Below, one piece after another: positions 44,590 to 56,958 of a stretch of DNA of 64,000 nucleotides (position 1 is the first letter of the stretch; each line of letters begins with the position of its first letter). The position numbers and the translations under genes were made by a program. Origin of the DNA: Microglena sp. YARC (Eukaryota > Chlorophyta > Chlorophyceae > Chlamydomonadales > Chlamydomonadaceae); the NCBI GenBank assembly GCA_022414725.1, contig CM039465.1, forward strand, positions 24,085,193 to 24,149,192, given 5' to 3'. The notes under the pieces were generated by a model. It did no database searches and had not been told where the DNA came from. It saw only the letters and a list, made by a program, of their open reading frames with translations.

Positions 44590-45489
44590 GAGGGGCGGTG
44601 TGTGAAGATTGAACTCAGCCAGCATAATGCTATTAATGGATGGTTGAGCGGTTCAAGCTTAATGCAGGGGAAGAGAAGTTGAAGGCTACGTCTGAGGTGC
44701 CCATGGTGTCTAAGTCAGTTACAGTTCGTGCCATTGGCAGTCCTGTTCTGCCTAACAACACTTTGTACGCTTCTCTGGTTGGTAGCCTCATCTACTTGTC
44801 CACTTGCACAAGACCTGATATTGCTTTTGCTGTTAGTCAACTTTCTAGATTCACAGCAGCGCCTACTCAGGCTCACTGGAATGCAGCTCTGAGGTTCTGG
44901 TGTACCTTCGCAAGCATACTTATATTGGTATTGCCTACACTCATGACCCAAAATTTTGAGCTCCTTGCTTACAGTGATGCATCTTTTGGTGAGGATCTGG
45001 AGGACAGGAGATCTCAAACTGGTCTTGCTTTTCTAGCTTCTGGTGGGATTGTCAATTGGGTATCCAAGCGACAAATCACCCCTGCAGTTAGTACTGGGGA
45101 AGCTGAGTATCAAGCTTTGGCTGGTTGTGCGAGGGAAGTTCAGTGGCTCAAGCATCTTAGGGTAGACCTGGGATTGCCTGTTCACTTGATTACTATCAAA
45201 TGTGATGCCACTGTAGCTCTGTCGTGGACAGAGGACTACAAGCTTGAGAGCAAGGCTAAACACATAGATATAATGCATCACTACATCAAGGATTTGGTTC
45301 TAAGCCAGCGCATCGGTGTTACTAAGGTGCATACCTCCTTGCAGTTGGCTGATACTTTCAACTTTCACTAAGCCTCTCCCCGCAGAGGTTTTTTGGAGTA
45401 TGAATGGTATGCTTGGTTTGGTCAAGTACAAGCTTCGCCCCAGGTTTATTGATTTGCAGCGATTTTTCTGCAGTTCAGGTTTCTGCTGA
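44590..45489 (+). pseudogene. Element A, RT C-terminus and RNase H part (unit 2)
   Basis: Copy of 9506-10,399 with extra defects: a G lost near 44,638, frame shifts near 44,895 and 44,955, and a 6-bp repeat (CAACTTTCACTAAG region, 45,358-45,372) that breaks ADTFTKPLP. The RNase H motif YSDASFGEDLEDRRSQTG is intact. TGA at 45,487-45,489. Confidence 0.85.
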
Positions 45490-45642
45490 ATATTTGGACA
45501 TTGCAATTATTTGCTATCTGATGGAATAAGTTGAAATCGGGAGTGAATGGATTAGCATGGTGCATACCTGCCATCTCTGCGGGAGTCGCGGGTTTCGATG
45601 CCCACCTGCGGTGATTTCTGTATATTAATTTGCTTCAGGTCT

Positions 45643-47494
45643 TCGGTGAGGTATCGAGGTCTTGCGGTGAGCAACTCCATAGGAAAGATCTTCTCCCTTT
45701 GCATGCTACGTAGACTAGATGATTGGTCAGAAGAATTCAACCTCAGAGCCGCTGGCCAATATGGATTTAGAAGTGGTAGGGGTACTGCAGATGCATCATT
45801 CATTCTTAACCATATTGTAGATAAATATAGAGAAAAGAAAAAACCACTCTTTGTGGCTTTTGTTGATTTCAAGAAGGCTTATGATTGGGTCAACAGAGAC
45901 TTGCTATGGGATTGCTTAGCAAGGCTAGGAGTCAAGGACCCCTATCTCAGTATTCTGAAGTCCATGTATAATCATGTTGTTTTCCAAGTTCGCCTACATG
46001 GGGACATTGGATCCTCCTTTCCATCCCTTGTAGGAGTTAAACAAGGAGACCCCCTATCCCCACTCCTATTCGGTCTGTTCATTGATAGAATTGAATCGTT
46101 CCTCCAATCCAAGCTCCCAAATGTAGGGGCTGAGCTTTAGGGAAAGATTCTGCAACTGTTACTTTATGCTGATGACCTAGCTATAATGGCAGAATCCCGG
46201 CAGATATGCAAGCGATGCTTGACTGCCTGAGAGATTTCTGCGAGGCTACTAAGATGGCTGTGAATATAAAGAAAACTGAGATTGTCGTTTTCAACAAACA
46301 ATTCTGTGATGAGGCCCGCATGGATCCTGATTACAAATTTGTCTATGATGGAGCACAACTTTCTACAAAGTTATCTTCTATCTACTTGGGATCCCTCTTT
46401 GTGGATGGTGACTCAAGCAATCGTGCAAAAGCTGCTTTTCTAGGATGCTCACTAAGGCCCAAAAGGCACACCACATGCTTCGTAGGCGATGCCATACTAT
46501 GGAGATATACAATATTGATATTCTCACCCACCTGTTTGATTCTCTTGTACAACCTATCCTGAATTTTGGCTGTGAGGTGTGGGCTCCTTCTATTCTGAAC
46601 AACACACTTATCTCAAATGACCATGCTTGTGAGAAATGGCATAGAGGTATACTTAAACAAATGTTGGGTGTTTGCCAATCTACTACATCTAATATTATCA
46701 TGGAAGAGCTGGGTAGAACCCGTTGTGTTTTTGCTTGGCTTAAACAAGCTTTGCGCTTCTGGAACAAGACCATACATAAAGAACCTGAGGATCTCATTAG
46801 AATGGCTTTTGAGGAATCTTTTGACTCCAACACTGGCTGGGTTCATGACTTGCGTTGTGCTCTCCACAAGCTAGGATCCAGTAAAAGCATCAACATTTTG
46901 GAGGCTGTCGATGTCGAAGGTATTATGTCTGAAGTTTTTGAGTCATGGAGGTTTAAGTACCCAAGTGACACCAATGCAGTTAGAGACATCCCTGATGAGA
47001 GAGAGGGTTGGCTTTAAACGCCTCCGATACCAAAAATGGTTCGCAGCCAACAGCAATGATGAGAATGGCTTGATTCCCTTTACATCCGCCTTACATAAAG
47101 CAGGATCAGATTCGTTCTATAGCACAGTTTAGAATGGGTTCCCATTGGCTGAACACAGAAAGAATGAGGGTGGTGGATAGAGCACACATCCCTCGCTCAA
47201 TGAGACACTGTCAAATGTGTGGGTTCCAAAAAACTGAGGATGAAATGCATATGTTTGAGTGCCCTTTTTTATAATGATATTCGCCTCCGCTACCAGAATC
47301 TGTTTACAGATATTTATAGGCATGTCCATGAGGATACCGACTTAACCGTATGGAATGTGGAATTCTGCGATTCCACATTCAGAACCTTTATGAATGGAAA
47401 TGGCACTAAGTCTTTTTGGAGCAACCTAGCCGACTATCTTTCTACTTGTAGAAGAGCAAGACAGGAAGCCCTGGACTGCTTAGTGGCACCGTAA
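45643..47494 (+). pseudogene. LINE E ORF2 fragment: reverse transcriptase and C-terminal zinc knuckle
   Basis: RT motifs in order: YRGLAVSNSIGKIFSLCMLR, GQYGFRSGRGTADASFILNH, FVAFVDFKKAYDWVNRDLLW, GVKQGDPLSPLLFGLFID and LLLYADDLAI (YADD at 46,165-46,176). The distal part has FGCEVWAPS and the C-terminal CQMCGFQKTEDEMHMFEC zinc knuckle (CX2C...HX3C). It stops at TAA 47,492-47,494. Endonuclease is absent. At least three frame changes, the first near 46,140 just before YADD, make it non-functional as read. Confidence 0.88.
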
Positions 47495-47772
47495 TTTATT
47501 ATCCCTTTTTTTTCTTCTTGAGACTTCTCATTTGTTAGCTTCTTACCTCCGCCACTGTAAGTGGTTGAGATCTGGGTCCTGCTCTAAGGGGTTTAATACC
47601 TACGCCACCAAAACGGTGGTTGGGAGTTTGGTTTGTTTGTCCTCGACACACCCCTGATGTAATGGGGTTTTTTGCTTTGTGGGTGCTTTTTCTTTTTGTT
47701 TAAAGCACAGAGTCTCATACACCCTCGCGGTGTCAAGTAGACTTTAACATGTAATGTAATGTAATGTAATGT
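45643..47772 (+). mobile_element. LINE E: 5'-truncated non-LTR retrotransposon in element A 3' region
   Basis: 2130-bp insertion present only in unit 2. AGGTCT (or AGGTC) is duplicated at 45,637-45,642 and 47,773-47,778; unit 1 has TTCAGGTCTACTG uninterrupted. It starts inside RT and ends in (GTAAT)4GT instead of poly-A, so it is truncated at the 5' end as usual for target-primed insertion. Its pentamer tail matches the TAATG arrays elsewhere in the window. Confidence 0.9.
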
Positions 47773-48307
47773 AGGTCTACTGCCCCTTGCTTCACCTCGA
47801 GTGTTGTACGACTCCAATCCTGTAGCGATGGTGAAGGGGTATGTAGTTTGTATAGACCTGTCGCACTGGATTTTGGGGGTTGATTTTACCTCGAGTCTCT
47901 GGTCATGACTACCTCGCTGGTAGATGTGTTTGGAATTATTATTAATTTCGTTTGATTTCCCCTCTTTTGGGTAGAAATTGCACCTGGTTTTGGGATTGTT
48001 ACACCTGCGGTCCAAGGATGGAGCCTGCAAGGTCTGAGTAACTGTTTTACCTCTTTTAGCCCTGATTGGCTTAAATAGAGGTTGCTTCAGTTAGGTGGAG
48101 TGTGGTACTATTCTGCGCTCTTTCCCCTCCCTAGATGAACATTTAGGTTGGTTAAATCTTAGAATGATATTGGAAGTATCGGTGTCGCCTTGAGGATGTC
48201 TCTCTCTTAGATTTATTTTCTGCTTGCTTTTGAGTTTCAGATTTCTTTTTCGAAGTTTATTGTTAAAGGTTAAGGTATAATTTCCTTGACAGTTAGAACA
48301 GGTGGAG

Positions 48308-48504
48308 TGTCAGCTTTAGCTGTTCGTTGGTTCTACCTGTCCTTTTGGCTACGCAACCTATCGCGTCTGTCCTTTCCCGTAACCTAAGGGTTTCGGGGTT
48401 TGCCGTCAGGACTCCTCTCTCAAGAGACGTCCCTCGGCTCTTTTAACTGTCCAGTTGTCTAAACACTTCGTTCCTGGTCTCCTCACGTCCCCTGAACTCT
48501 GTCA
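48308..48504 (+). repeat. Proposed element A 3' LTR (unit 2)
   Basis: 197 bp, same as 11,083-11,279, after the AGGTGGAG tract at 48,300-48,307. Confidence 0.55.
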
Positions 48505-49637
48505 TTCTCCCAGTAAAGTTTGTGCTATAGTCCAGGCTTTATTTATGTTGATGTGGCTGTGTTGAAATTGATGGAGAAATTTATTTGAGATTGCCTCTTT
48601 GGCTTTGGCCATGTCCTGTTGCTTGAGAGGGAGTTGCAGTTGGGGTGTTGGATTGTGAGGTGTGTGTCAAGGTTGGGAGGAGGAAAGAGAGAGGAGGTAA
48701 TTTGTTGTTCCAGGGTCAAGTGGTCAAGTGTGTCTCCCATTTGGTGTGTGGTTTCTGTCACCATGGTTGCAGGTGGGGGGTTGATGAGAATGATGTCATC
48801 TATCCTGCTGCTGTAGGAGGTGTTGTCTGAGTAAGTATGGGGACGTGAGATGGTTGGATGTGAATTGAATATTTATTAAGATGCTGGTAGTGAGGCTGAT
48901 CCTCCAGGTGATGGACTGTGTTGCTTCTATCAGTAAGGTAGTAGGCTGCATTCCAGTCTCCCCCTGCAATATAGTGGTGAGAGGGGTTCTGGGATATGAT
49001 GTAGTGGATGTGTTCATAGATGCGGGCTCTTTTGGCAGGATCATTGCAGGGCATGTAGACACCTAGAATGTGAGTGATGTTGTTAATAGTTTGATGAGTG
49101 AGATGACCAGCTATGTCAGTGGGGATTTCATGTTTAATGAGGTGTGCAGTAAGAGTCTTTTTGATAAGTGTGATGACTCCAGCTGAGCGGGTAACAATGT
49201 TGTCTGCATTGGTAGCTTGCTTAATGGTTTTTGCTGCTGTGATGAAAGTGGTAGTCAGAGAGGTCTTGTTTGATCATATTAATTATGCCTGTATTGTTGG
49301 AGGTGAGTTTTGTTTCGGTGAGAATAGCAATGTCTGGCTCATTAGTTCGAATATGGTCATAGAGTGTTTCCCAGGATGAGAAAATGCCTCTGCAGTTGGA
49401 AGTGATAATGTTAGTGAGATAGAGTTCAGTTTTTGGCGGAGCTCCCAGGGCAGGTTCACCGCCATGTCCGTTTGGGCGAGGTAACCCAGGCCCTAACTGT
49501 TTTGCAAACCCTGGTTTCAGCCGGCTGCTCTCGATTTCGTCGCCACCTGTTGCTATGGTAGCCAACACTCTCCGCCAATTGCCGAAGTTGCTTGCAACGC
49601 CTATGACTTGTTTCGTTTGTGCCCCTCCTGGTACCAT
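48505..49637 (-). pseudogene. LINE D: AP-endonuclease fragment (unit 2)
   Basis: Copy of 11,280-12,413. It is split by a one-base T insertion near 49,230, but the distal frame reads through where unit 1 has a stop (NKYSIHIQPSHVPILTQTTP). GGDWNA and ILTETKL motifs are intact. Confidence 0.78.
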
Positions 49638-50680
49638 GGTTGGGCAGGTCCCTTAAGCCTGTCGGGCTACCCTTGGACTGTAACAACATACACAGGCCAT
49701 ACAAGCCATAGGGGGCAGACTGCATGACTGCATGCTCTCATGAAGATATTAAGATAATGTATACATTTAATAACGAGCCATTAAGTTTGCCAATAGCTAT
49801 GCTGGTATAATATGGTCATCCTATGACTCATGCGCCAGTTTATATGCATGCCTAAACGGGCTTGTTAAATTAGCCTGGTCATTTACGGTAGTCTAGAAGT
49901 GCCTTATATTATTTTAGGTCGGGCAGGCCCCTTCAACCTATTTTGCTATGTACCCGTGGAATGTAACAAATATAACTGATATCATCCATGTGAGGTGTGT
50001 GAGGCATTATTTACATGTGCACACCACATAGTACAAGCTTATGAGGTAGTATAAACGCTATAGTACTTGAACTTGAGCTTGGTTACATTGCTCAAGTGGT
50101 AAAGGCTGCTCGTCGTCTTTGGCAGTAACATTATCAGTTCAAATAAAAGCATTATGATCAACATAGTTTTGATCCAATCTCTTCATACCGTACAATCATT
50201 GATGCACAAAAGCAACTTATCACGACCTTTCAGTCTGCCACCTATGAGTACAACATCATTGATCAAGTACTGTAAAGGAATCATATTGTTTTCATGTTGG
50301 GACTTTGGAAATCAGGTTGTGATCATTACATATTGCATCCAAAAAGACATCATCGCTGCATTAAAACATCACATGATGTTCATCTCCATCTTGACATGTA
50401 CCGCATAATGATACAAGTGACACGCTCATACACAGTACAGAATGCAGGATTTGTTGGAAGACCCCTCCCGGATGCTGTATAGCGGGCCTGTCTTAGGCCA
50501 ACAATGGTCTGTCGATGACAATGCAATGTAATATGATTGGGTAGGCACATCGTATGCGATCACAACAGCCATTACAGAATGCATCCATTGCATCATGCAT
50601 GCTAATCACATTTCGTGTTTGAATGCATCCTAATATGCACACATTCCTCACACTGTGTGAGTGTACTACCTAACAGGGTC
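49638..50680. other. Intergenic region with dispersed repeats (unit 2)
   Basis: Equivalent of 12,414-13,479; no gene. The GTACCGCATAATGATACAAG segment is single here. Confidence 0.6.
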
Positions 50681-52215
50681 AACACAAGAACAAAACATGC
50701 CGTGCAGGCAGGATGATGAAATAGGCCCAGGCCGGTGGCTAAAAAGGAACTTAGTACTCAACATTACAGGCAAGAAATCAAAACAGGTGAAGGACATTGG
50801 CGAGACAATAACTGAGTACCGACCTTGCAGGCAAGATGTCAAAACAGGTGCAGGACGTTGGCAACCAAGAACAAAATACTCGACCTTGCAGGCAAGATGT
50901 CAAAACGGGTGCAGGGCCTTGCCAACGCGAGATCAAAAGACGCGACCTTGCAGGCAAGATGTCAAAACAGATGCAGGACTTGGCAACACGAGAAAAAAAG
51001 TCTCGACCTTGCAGGCCAGATGTCGAAACAGGTGCAGAACGTCGGCAACACAATAACTAAGTACTGGACTGTGCTTGCAAAAATCCGAAGCAGGTGCAGG
51101 GCGTTGGCAACACAAAAAAACATAACACACTTATTTCTCTTCCTTGCATGCGGGAAGTTGAAACAAGGGCCAGGACGTCGTCGACACACGAAATAAGTAC
51201 TTGACCTTGCAGGCAAGATGCCAAGATGTCTAAACAGGTGCAGGATGTTGGCAGCACAACTTAGCGCTTGACTGTGCATGCAAGATGTCTAAATAGGTGC
51301 AGGACGTTGGCAACACAAGAACTTGTTGCTCGACTGTGCATGCAAGATATCAAAACAGGTGCAGGATGTTGGCAACACAAGAACTTGGTGCTCGACTGTG
51401 CATACAAGATGTCGAAATAGGTGCAGGACATTGGCAACACAAGAACTAAGTGCTCGACTGTGCATGCAAAATATCAAATTAAACAGGTGCAGGATGTTGG
51501 CAACACAAGAACTTGGTGCTTGAATGTGCATGCAAGATGTGAAAATAGGTGCAGGACGTTGGCAACACAAGAACTAAGTACTTGACCTTGCAGGCAAGAT
51601 GTCAAACAGGTGCAGGACATTGGCAACACAAGAACTAAGTGCTCGACTGAGCATGCAAAATATCAAATTAAACAGGTGCAGGATGTTGGCAACGCAAGAA
51701 CTTGGTGCTCGACTGTGCATGCAAGATGTCGAAATAGGTGCAGGACGTTGGCAAAACAAGAACTAAGTACTTGACCTTGCAGGCAAGATGTCAAACAGGT
51801 GCAGGACGTTGTCAACACAAGGACTAAGTACTCGACCTTGCAGACCAGATATCAAAACAGGTGTAGGACGTTAGCAACACAAGAACTAAATGCTTGACTG
51901 TGCATGTAAGATATCAAAACAGGTGCAGGACGTTGGCAACACAAGAACTTGGTGCTCGACTGTGCATGCAATATGACAAAACAGATGAAGGACGTTGGCA
52001 ACACAAGAACAAAACACTCTACCTTGCATGCAATATGGCAAAAGAGGCAGGGCTTTGACAACACAAGAGCGAAGTACTCGACCTTGCATGCAAGATGTCA
52101 AAACAGGTGCAGGGCGTTGGCAATACAAGAACAAAGTACTCAACTGAGTTGGCAAGATGTCATAGCCAGAGGTCAAAACAGGCGCAGGACCATGCCAACA
52201 CAAGGACAAAACGCT
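50681..52215. repeat. 62-bp minisatellite downstream of H2B (unit 2)
   Basis: Same array as 13,480-15,015, with the same unit order and only scattered differences. The order of variant units is therefore older than the duplication. Confidence 0.9.
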
Positions 52216-52428
52216 ATACCGAGAAGTTGGAACAGGGTCAGGCCGACGAGGCCCTGTCGGACCCCCTCCCCCCCCCCCAATACATGTGCAGGTTGGGTGA
52301 GTCTCTTCAGCCTTTGGGTGCACCTGGCATACAACACGCACACTTACACATGCTCAGGGTCAAGCAAGTGGGGACAGGTAGTTAGCCTAGCAAACATGAC
52401 ACTTCCAGTCATAACTCAGTGACAAGGT

Positions 52429-52444
52429 GGTGTTTAGAAACACC
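52429..52444 (-). terminator. H2B mRNA 3' histone stem-loop (unit 2)
   Basis: Identical to 15,229-15,244: GGTGTT-TCTA-AACACC on minus. Confidence 0.85.
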
Positions 52445-52526
52445 GTTTGTTGTGCCAGAGTTGGCAACTGCGATTGTCCGCACAGTTGCGGAGTGAGGAC
52501 GCATCAAATCAATCAGGGAAATGCGC

Positions 52527-52895
52527 TTAAGCTGAGGTGAACTTGGTGACGGCCTTTGTGCCCTCGGAAACCGCGTGCTTGGCAAGCTCTCCAGGCAGCA
52601 CCAGGCGAACGGCAGTCTGAATCTCGCGAGAGGTGACAGTGGGCTTCTTGTTGTAGCGAGCCAGACGAGCGGCCTCGGAGGCGATCTTGTCGAAGATATC
52701 GTTGATGAAGGAGTTGAGGATGCCCATGGCCTTGGAGCTGATGCCAGTGTCAGGGTGAACCTGCTTCAGCACCTTGTAGATATAAATCTTGTAGGTCTCA
52801 GCCTTGGCCGTCTTCTTAGCCTTCTTCTTGCCCTCCGCAGTCTTGGCAGGGGCGGCCTTCTTGGCGGGGGCCTTCTCAGCAGCTTTAGGAGCCAT
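52527..52895 (-). CDS. H2B: Histone H2B (unit 2)
   Basis: 122-residue H2B with the same protein sequence as the unit 1 copy and no frameshift. It is divergent from H2A at 53,224. Identity over 37 kb distance indicates recent duplication or gene conversion. The antisense open frame of 143 codons over it is a shadow. Confidence 0.97.
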   Translation of the reverse strand: MAPKAAEKAPAKKAAPAKTAEGKKKAKKTAKAETYKIYIYKVLKQVHPDTGISSKAMGILNSFINDIFDKIASEAARLARYNKKPTVTSREIQTAVRLVLPGELAKHAVSEGTKAVTKFTSA

Positions 52896-53223
52896 GGTGA
52901 TAACTGTAGGAGGGGTAAGTCGGGAGGGATTCGTGTCGGTATACTGTTTCAGACGCGGACAGCGGGTATTTGTACGCGAGGTCGAAAGCCACTACTGGAG
53001 CCCTAGCTTGTGATGGATCAGCAGGACCTCCTTATACGCGAGGTCCGAAGTGAAACACGTTGACCCCGGATCAGCAGGACCAAGACCGATACAGTGGCGA
53101 ACCCGTAGCCCTAGTTCGGGTCAGATCAGCAGGACCTTGGTTGTGCATATTTAGTAGCTCTCCGCTTTGGAAACAGCAACTCTCTCTCTATCTTCATCCA
53201 ACCCAACCCTCAACCAAAACAAC
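52896..53223. promoter_or_regulatory. Shared bidirectional H2B-H2A promoter (unit 2)
   Basis: Same 328 bp as unit 1. RGATCAGCAGGACC occurs at 53,015-53,028, 53,068-53,081 and 53,123-53,136. Confidence 0.75.
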
Positions 53224-53604
53224 ATGTCAGGCAAGACCGGAGGCCGTGGAGGCAAGAAGGCTGTGTCCCGCAGTTCCAAGGCTGGACTCCAATTCCCCGT
53301 GGGCCGCGTTGCCCGCTACCTGAAGAAGGGCAAGTACGCCGAGCGCGTGGGCGCTGGTGCCCCTGTGTACCTGGCCGCTGTGCTCGAGTACCTCTGCGCT
53401 GAGGTGCTGGAGCTGGCTGGCAACGCCGCTCGTGACAACAAGAAGACCAGGATTGTCCCCCGCCATGTCCAGCTGGCCATCCGTAACGACGAGGAGCTGT
53501 CCAAACTGCTGGGCACCGTCACTATCGCCAATGGCGGTGTGCTGCCCAACATCCACTCCGTGCTGCTCCCCAAGAAGTCAGCCAAGAAGGAAGCTGAGGC
53601 TTAA
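53224..53604 (+). CDS. H2A: Histone H2A (unit 2)
   Basis: 126-residue canonical H2A, the same protein as unit 1, with one synonymous change (ACC to ACT, Thr in GTVTIANGG). It carries AGLQFPVGR and the acidic patch and lacks an SQ tail motif. Start ATG at 53,224 as in unit 1. Confidence 0.97.
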   Translation: MSGKTGGRGGKKAVSRSSKAGLQFPVGRVARYLKKGKYAERVGAGAPVYLAAVLEYLCAEVLELAGNAARDNKKTRIVPRHVQLAIRNDEELSKLLGTVTIANGGVLPNIHSVLLPKKSAKKEAEA

Positions 53605-53657
53605 GTTAGCACTACGTACTTGGCAACCAAATGGTCAACCTACCCATGAACAAAACC

Positions 53658-53673
53658 GGTGTTTTTCAACACC
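53658..53673 (+). terminator. H2A mRNA 3' histone stem-loop (unit 2)
   Basis: GGTGTT-TTTC-AACACC, 54 nt after the stop. Confidence 0.9.
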
Positions 53674-55528
53674 ACCTCACCTATAGACTCCATTCGTTGT
53701 TCGTACTCCATAGTTCAGGAATACTATTGGGTTTAGGGACATGTTTCTTCAGAACATGATTAATGTTGACGACATCTGACATATTCTTCAATATATTTAG
53801 AATAGTAATAATGTTTGTCTGTTAAGTTTAACTTAACTATCTGTATAGCACGAACTGGGCCCCCATCGTTTACGATTTATTGGGGTTCAATTCACCAGTG
53901 TTTCCTGCCTCTCCAGTTTGGGCAAGTCCCTACAGCCTAGTTGAGTACACCCGGACTGTACAATGCATATGTACAGGTCAGCCGCCAGGCTGCTCACTAT
54001 GGTTGCTCAAAACCTTATGTTTCACGACGCAGGTACCCAAGCCATCTTGAAACATCTTTACATTACTCAGGGCTCGAGCTATGTTAAGACGTAAACCTAG
54101 ATCGTTCAGTTCATACTTGATATCTTAGTTGCATGTCTTCCCATTTCCGATTCCCATCTACGAATCAAGCGTTTTGGGTTTTGCCGGATTTATTACCGGG
54201 ATATGCTCAACCAGATCCTGAATGCCGTGGAGACAAGTTCTAAGAGCGACACGGAAAATCGCTTTAGCGGTCACCGGCAGGGAGTTTCGGAAGTAGTGGA
54301 GAAAGTAGCTACTCGTAGCCGAATAGAGCTACAAACATTGAACAACTTTTGCGAAGGATTTTGACCGCTGTGATGCTGACAACTCTAGTCATGCGCACTC
54401 CAACTATGAGCAAAAATGGTGGGTGCGGAGGTCGGAATCGTTCAAACTGGACATTTGTCGGACAGACGGACAGCGGACAGCGGACAGACGGCGGAGAGAG
54501 ACACGGGTAGAATCTGGGGCTTCAGCCCGGGACCCATGGGGGGTCCAGAGGGGGCTAAAGCGAAAAACTCCCGCATGAAGTGGTCACGAAGTCTGATTCC
54601 TTTAAAGGATGGAAGGACGGTACTTAATACAATTTACCAGTATAAAAAATGAGATAATAATCGCACAATTTAATTATCATCCCAGATGAGATGATGTTTT
54701 AATTTTGTATAATTATATGATCACTGTAGCACGAACTCATGGCCCACGTCGGTAAACGATTGTTTGGGTTTCAGTTCATTAGTTCATCAGTGCTTTTTCT
54801 TTTTAAACCCTTCCTACACGGTTGGTCAGGTCCTTTTAGCCTGTTTGGCCTACCCCTGGACTGTAATATACATACATACTTCAGGCTGCTTATTTGCTGA
54901 ACTGCTCATTGCATGCGGTGATGCGGGTATTGTCAACTATCAACATTGTTTTGGGCCTATTGGGTTACTGCGGGTAGAGGGTGGTATCAGAACTACTTTC
55001 CTATTGCATGGTGCAATTTGCACCCACTGACCCATATCGTTGATCTTTCTGGAAACGATTTCTGAAAAGGATTGCTGGAACTCGGAAGAAGCTCAATTTC
55101 AAGAATTCTGGAACTCGGTGGAAAGTCCATGGCGAGCAGCCAAATTTGTTCAAGGCCAAGGCCAAGATCAAGGTAAATTCTGGAACTCAGTGTTGTTCTG
55201 TGGTACGTTCGCTCAGGGCCTGGCCTGCCGAGGATATGGAAACACCGAGTCCTGAATTCAGATTGATTTGAATTATAAATGCTGCTCGCTTAGACTACGA
55301 GCAGCCACACTGGGGCCATGTAACCAAGTTCAAGTACCGAATTCAGCCCATGTAGTCATGTACATGAACTGGAGGCAAATAATGTTTCGACAGTTGATGT
55401 CATTACCGAAGACGGTACGCAGGCTGGGGGCATTTAACCAAGTCCAACGTTCGAAGTGTATGTTGCTGCTTTAGACAGTGAAGGTAATGGAAGCTACATC
55501 TATGGAAAGAAGGTCAAGTTCCGAAGGT
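53674..55528. other. Intergenic region between H2A and the H1-like gene (unit 2)
   Basis: Same content as unit 1, shorter by one 25-bp GTGCGGAGGTCGGA repeat near 54,430. No gene seen. Confidence 0.55.
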
Positions 55529-55544
55529 GGTGTTCAAAAACACC
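55529..55544 (-). terminator. H1-like mRNA 3' histone stem-loop (unit 2)
   Basis: GGTGTT-TTTG-AACACC on minus, 57 nt past the normal stop position. Confidence 0.85.
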
Positions 55545-55600
55545 GATTGAATTTTCAACGAAAGCTGCAGCGACACATCGATCGCGTCCACGCTCGTCGT

Positions 55601-55986
55601 TTACTTCTTGGCAGCCTTGGCCTTGGGAGCAGCCTTGGGCTTCTTCACGCCATCCGGCTTCTTAGGTGCAACCTTCGCCTTGGGGGCAGCGGCCTTCTTA
55701 GGCGCAGCAGCCTTCTTGGCAGGTGACTTAGCCTTGGCAGGGGATGCAGCGGCCTTGGCAGGGGTCTCCGCCTTGGGGGCCACGGCCTTCTTAGTGGCAG
55801 GCTTCTTGGCCGCGGCAGGCTTCTTCGCAGCAGCGGGCTTCTTCGCGGCAGCAGGCTTCTTGGCCGCGGGGCCTTCCTGGCTGCAGCGGGCTTCTTGGCA
55901 GCGGCAGGCTTCTTGACTCCAGCAGGCTTCTTGGGGGCAGGCTTCTTAGCTACGGGAGTCTTCTTGGTTACAGTCTTGGGGGCCAT
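55601..55986 (-). pseudogene. H1-like linker histone, frameshifted copy (unit 2)
   Basis: Same gene as 18,426-18,812 but 386 instead of 387 bp: one G is missing from a five-G run near 55,868-55,872. The first 41 or so codons are normal (to about PAAARKAP); the rest is read in a wrong, Arg/Leu/Pro-rich frame that overruns the normal stop region. Promoter motifs (TATAAATA at 56,055-56,062, the 14-mer at 56,093-56,106) and the stem-loop are intact. A homopolymer error in the assembly is as likely as a true null allele. Confidence 0.8.
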
Positions 55987-56054
55987 TTTGATAGAGTGAA
56001 TGGATCGAAAGGAATGATATACTTGGGTTTCTTGATCCGAGAAGTCCGAGGGAG

Positions 56055-56180
56055 TATTTATAGCTTGCGAAGGTCGGGGGCGATTTTGCGGAGGACCTGC
56101 TGATCCGACGCTCCAGCCGAGGAGTACTGGTGGGCGAATGGGGGGCGTCTTAGCTGACCCTCCAAAATGACGTGAATCGT
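56055..56180 (-). promoter_or_regulatory. H1-like gene promoter (unit 2)
   Basis: TATAAATA 56,055-56,062, GGATCAGCAGGTCC 56,093-56,106 and ACGTCA near 56,168-56,173 on minus, as in unit 1. Confidence 0.72.
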
Positions 56181-56253
56181 AGCGTTTTGAACACGATTGG
56201 TCAGCACGTAGGTCCCATACAAAAGCTGCAAGCTGAAGGCTTCCATCCTTCAC

Positions 56254-56774
56254 TGTCCATCCTATGATCCTACCCTAGTATCCTTCCAGAGTCCTTCTCG
56301 CAACCTTCTGGTGATGGACCGTATCCTTCCATCGGCCAAAGGCGGAATTGTCTTTAAGACCTATATTCTAGAGCCGTGTGATTACATTGTGTACCTGTAC
56401 TGAACCTTTTTCCAAGGAGAATTCCCGCCTCAATGGGTGGGTTTCCCTAAGCTATACATGTATATACATGTATGCTGCCCATGTTGACTTCGCCGGGAGA
56501 CAGTGAGCAGCCCGAAGGCTGACATGTCATCAAAACAAAACTACTTTCCAGAGTAGCATAGGGTAACTCTCCCCCACAACAAATGCGCACGCACACACAT
56601 TCAAACACACACGAAGAAACCTTACATAGACTTTGATATAGGTCTTTTGAGTAGGAGTGTATGTGTGTGTGGTGTGTGTGTGTGTGGGGGGGGGGTAAGT
56701 CCCAATAACACACACACAATCACGAAAAAACTTAAATAGACCTTCAGATAGGTATTTTAAGCAGGTGTGTGTGT

Positions 56775-56813
<39 letters not shown>

Positions 56814-56958
56814 AATAGCACACACAAAAACACGAAAGAATCCTAAATATACCTTTAGATAGTTTTTTAAGCAGGGGGTGGGGTGGTGGGTGTGGGTTGA
56901 AGTCCGCACGACACACATATGCAGACTAAAATTCAACAATTATAAGAGGGTTCGAAGT
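56254..56958. other. Intergenic, CA/GT and poly-G rich (unit 2)
   Basis: Equivalent of 19,080-19,771; no gene. The longest G run is 34 (56,778-56,811). Confidence 0.6.
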
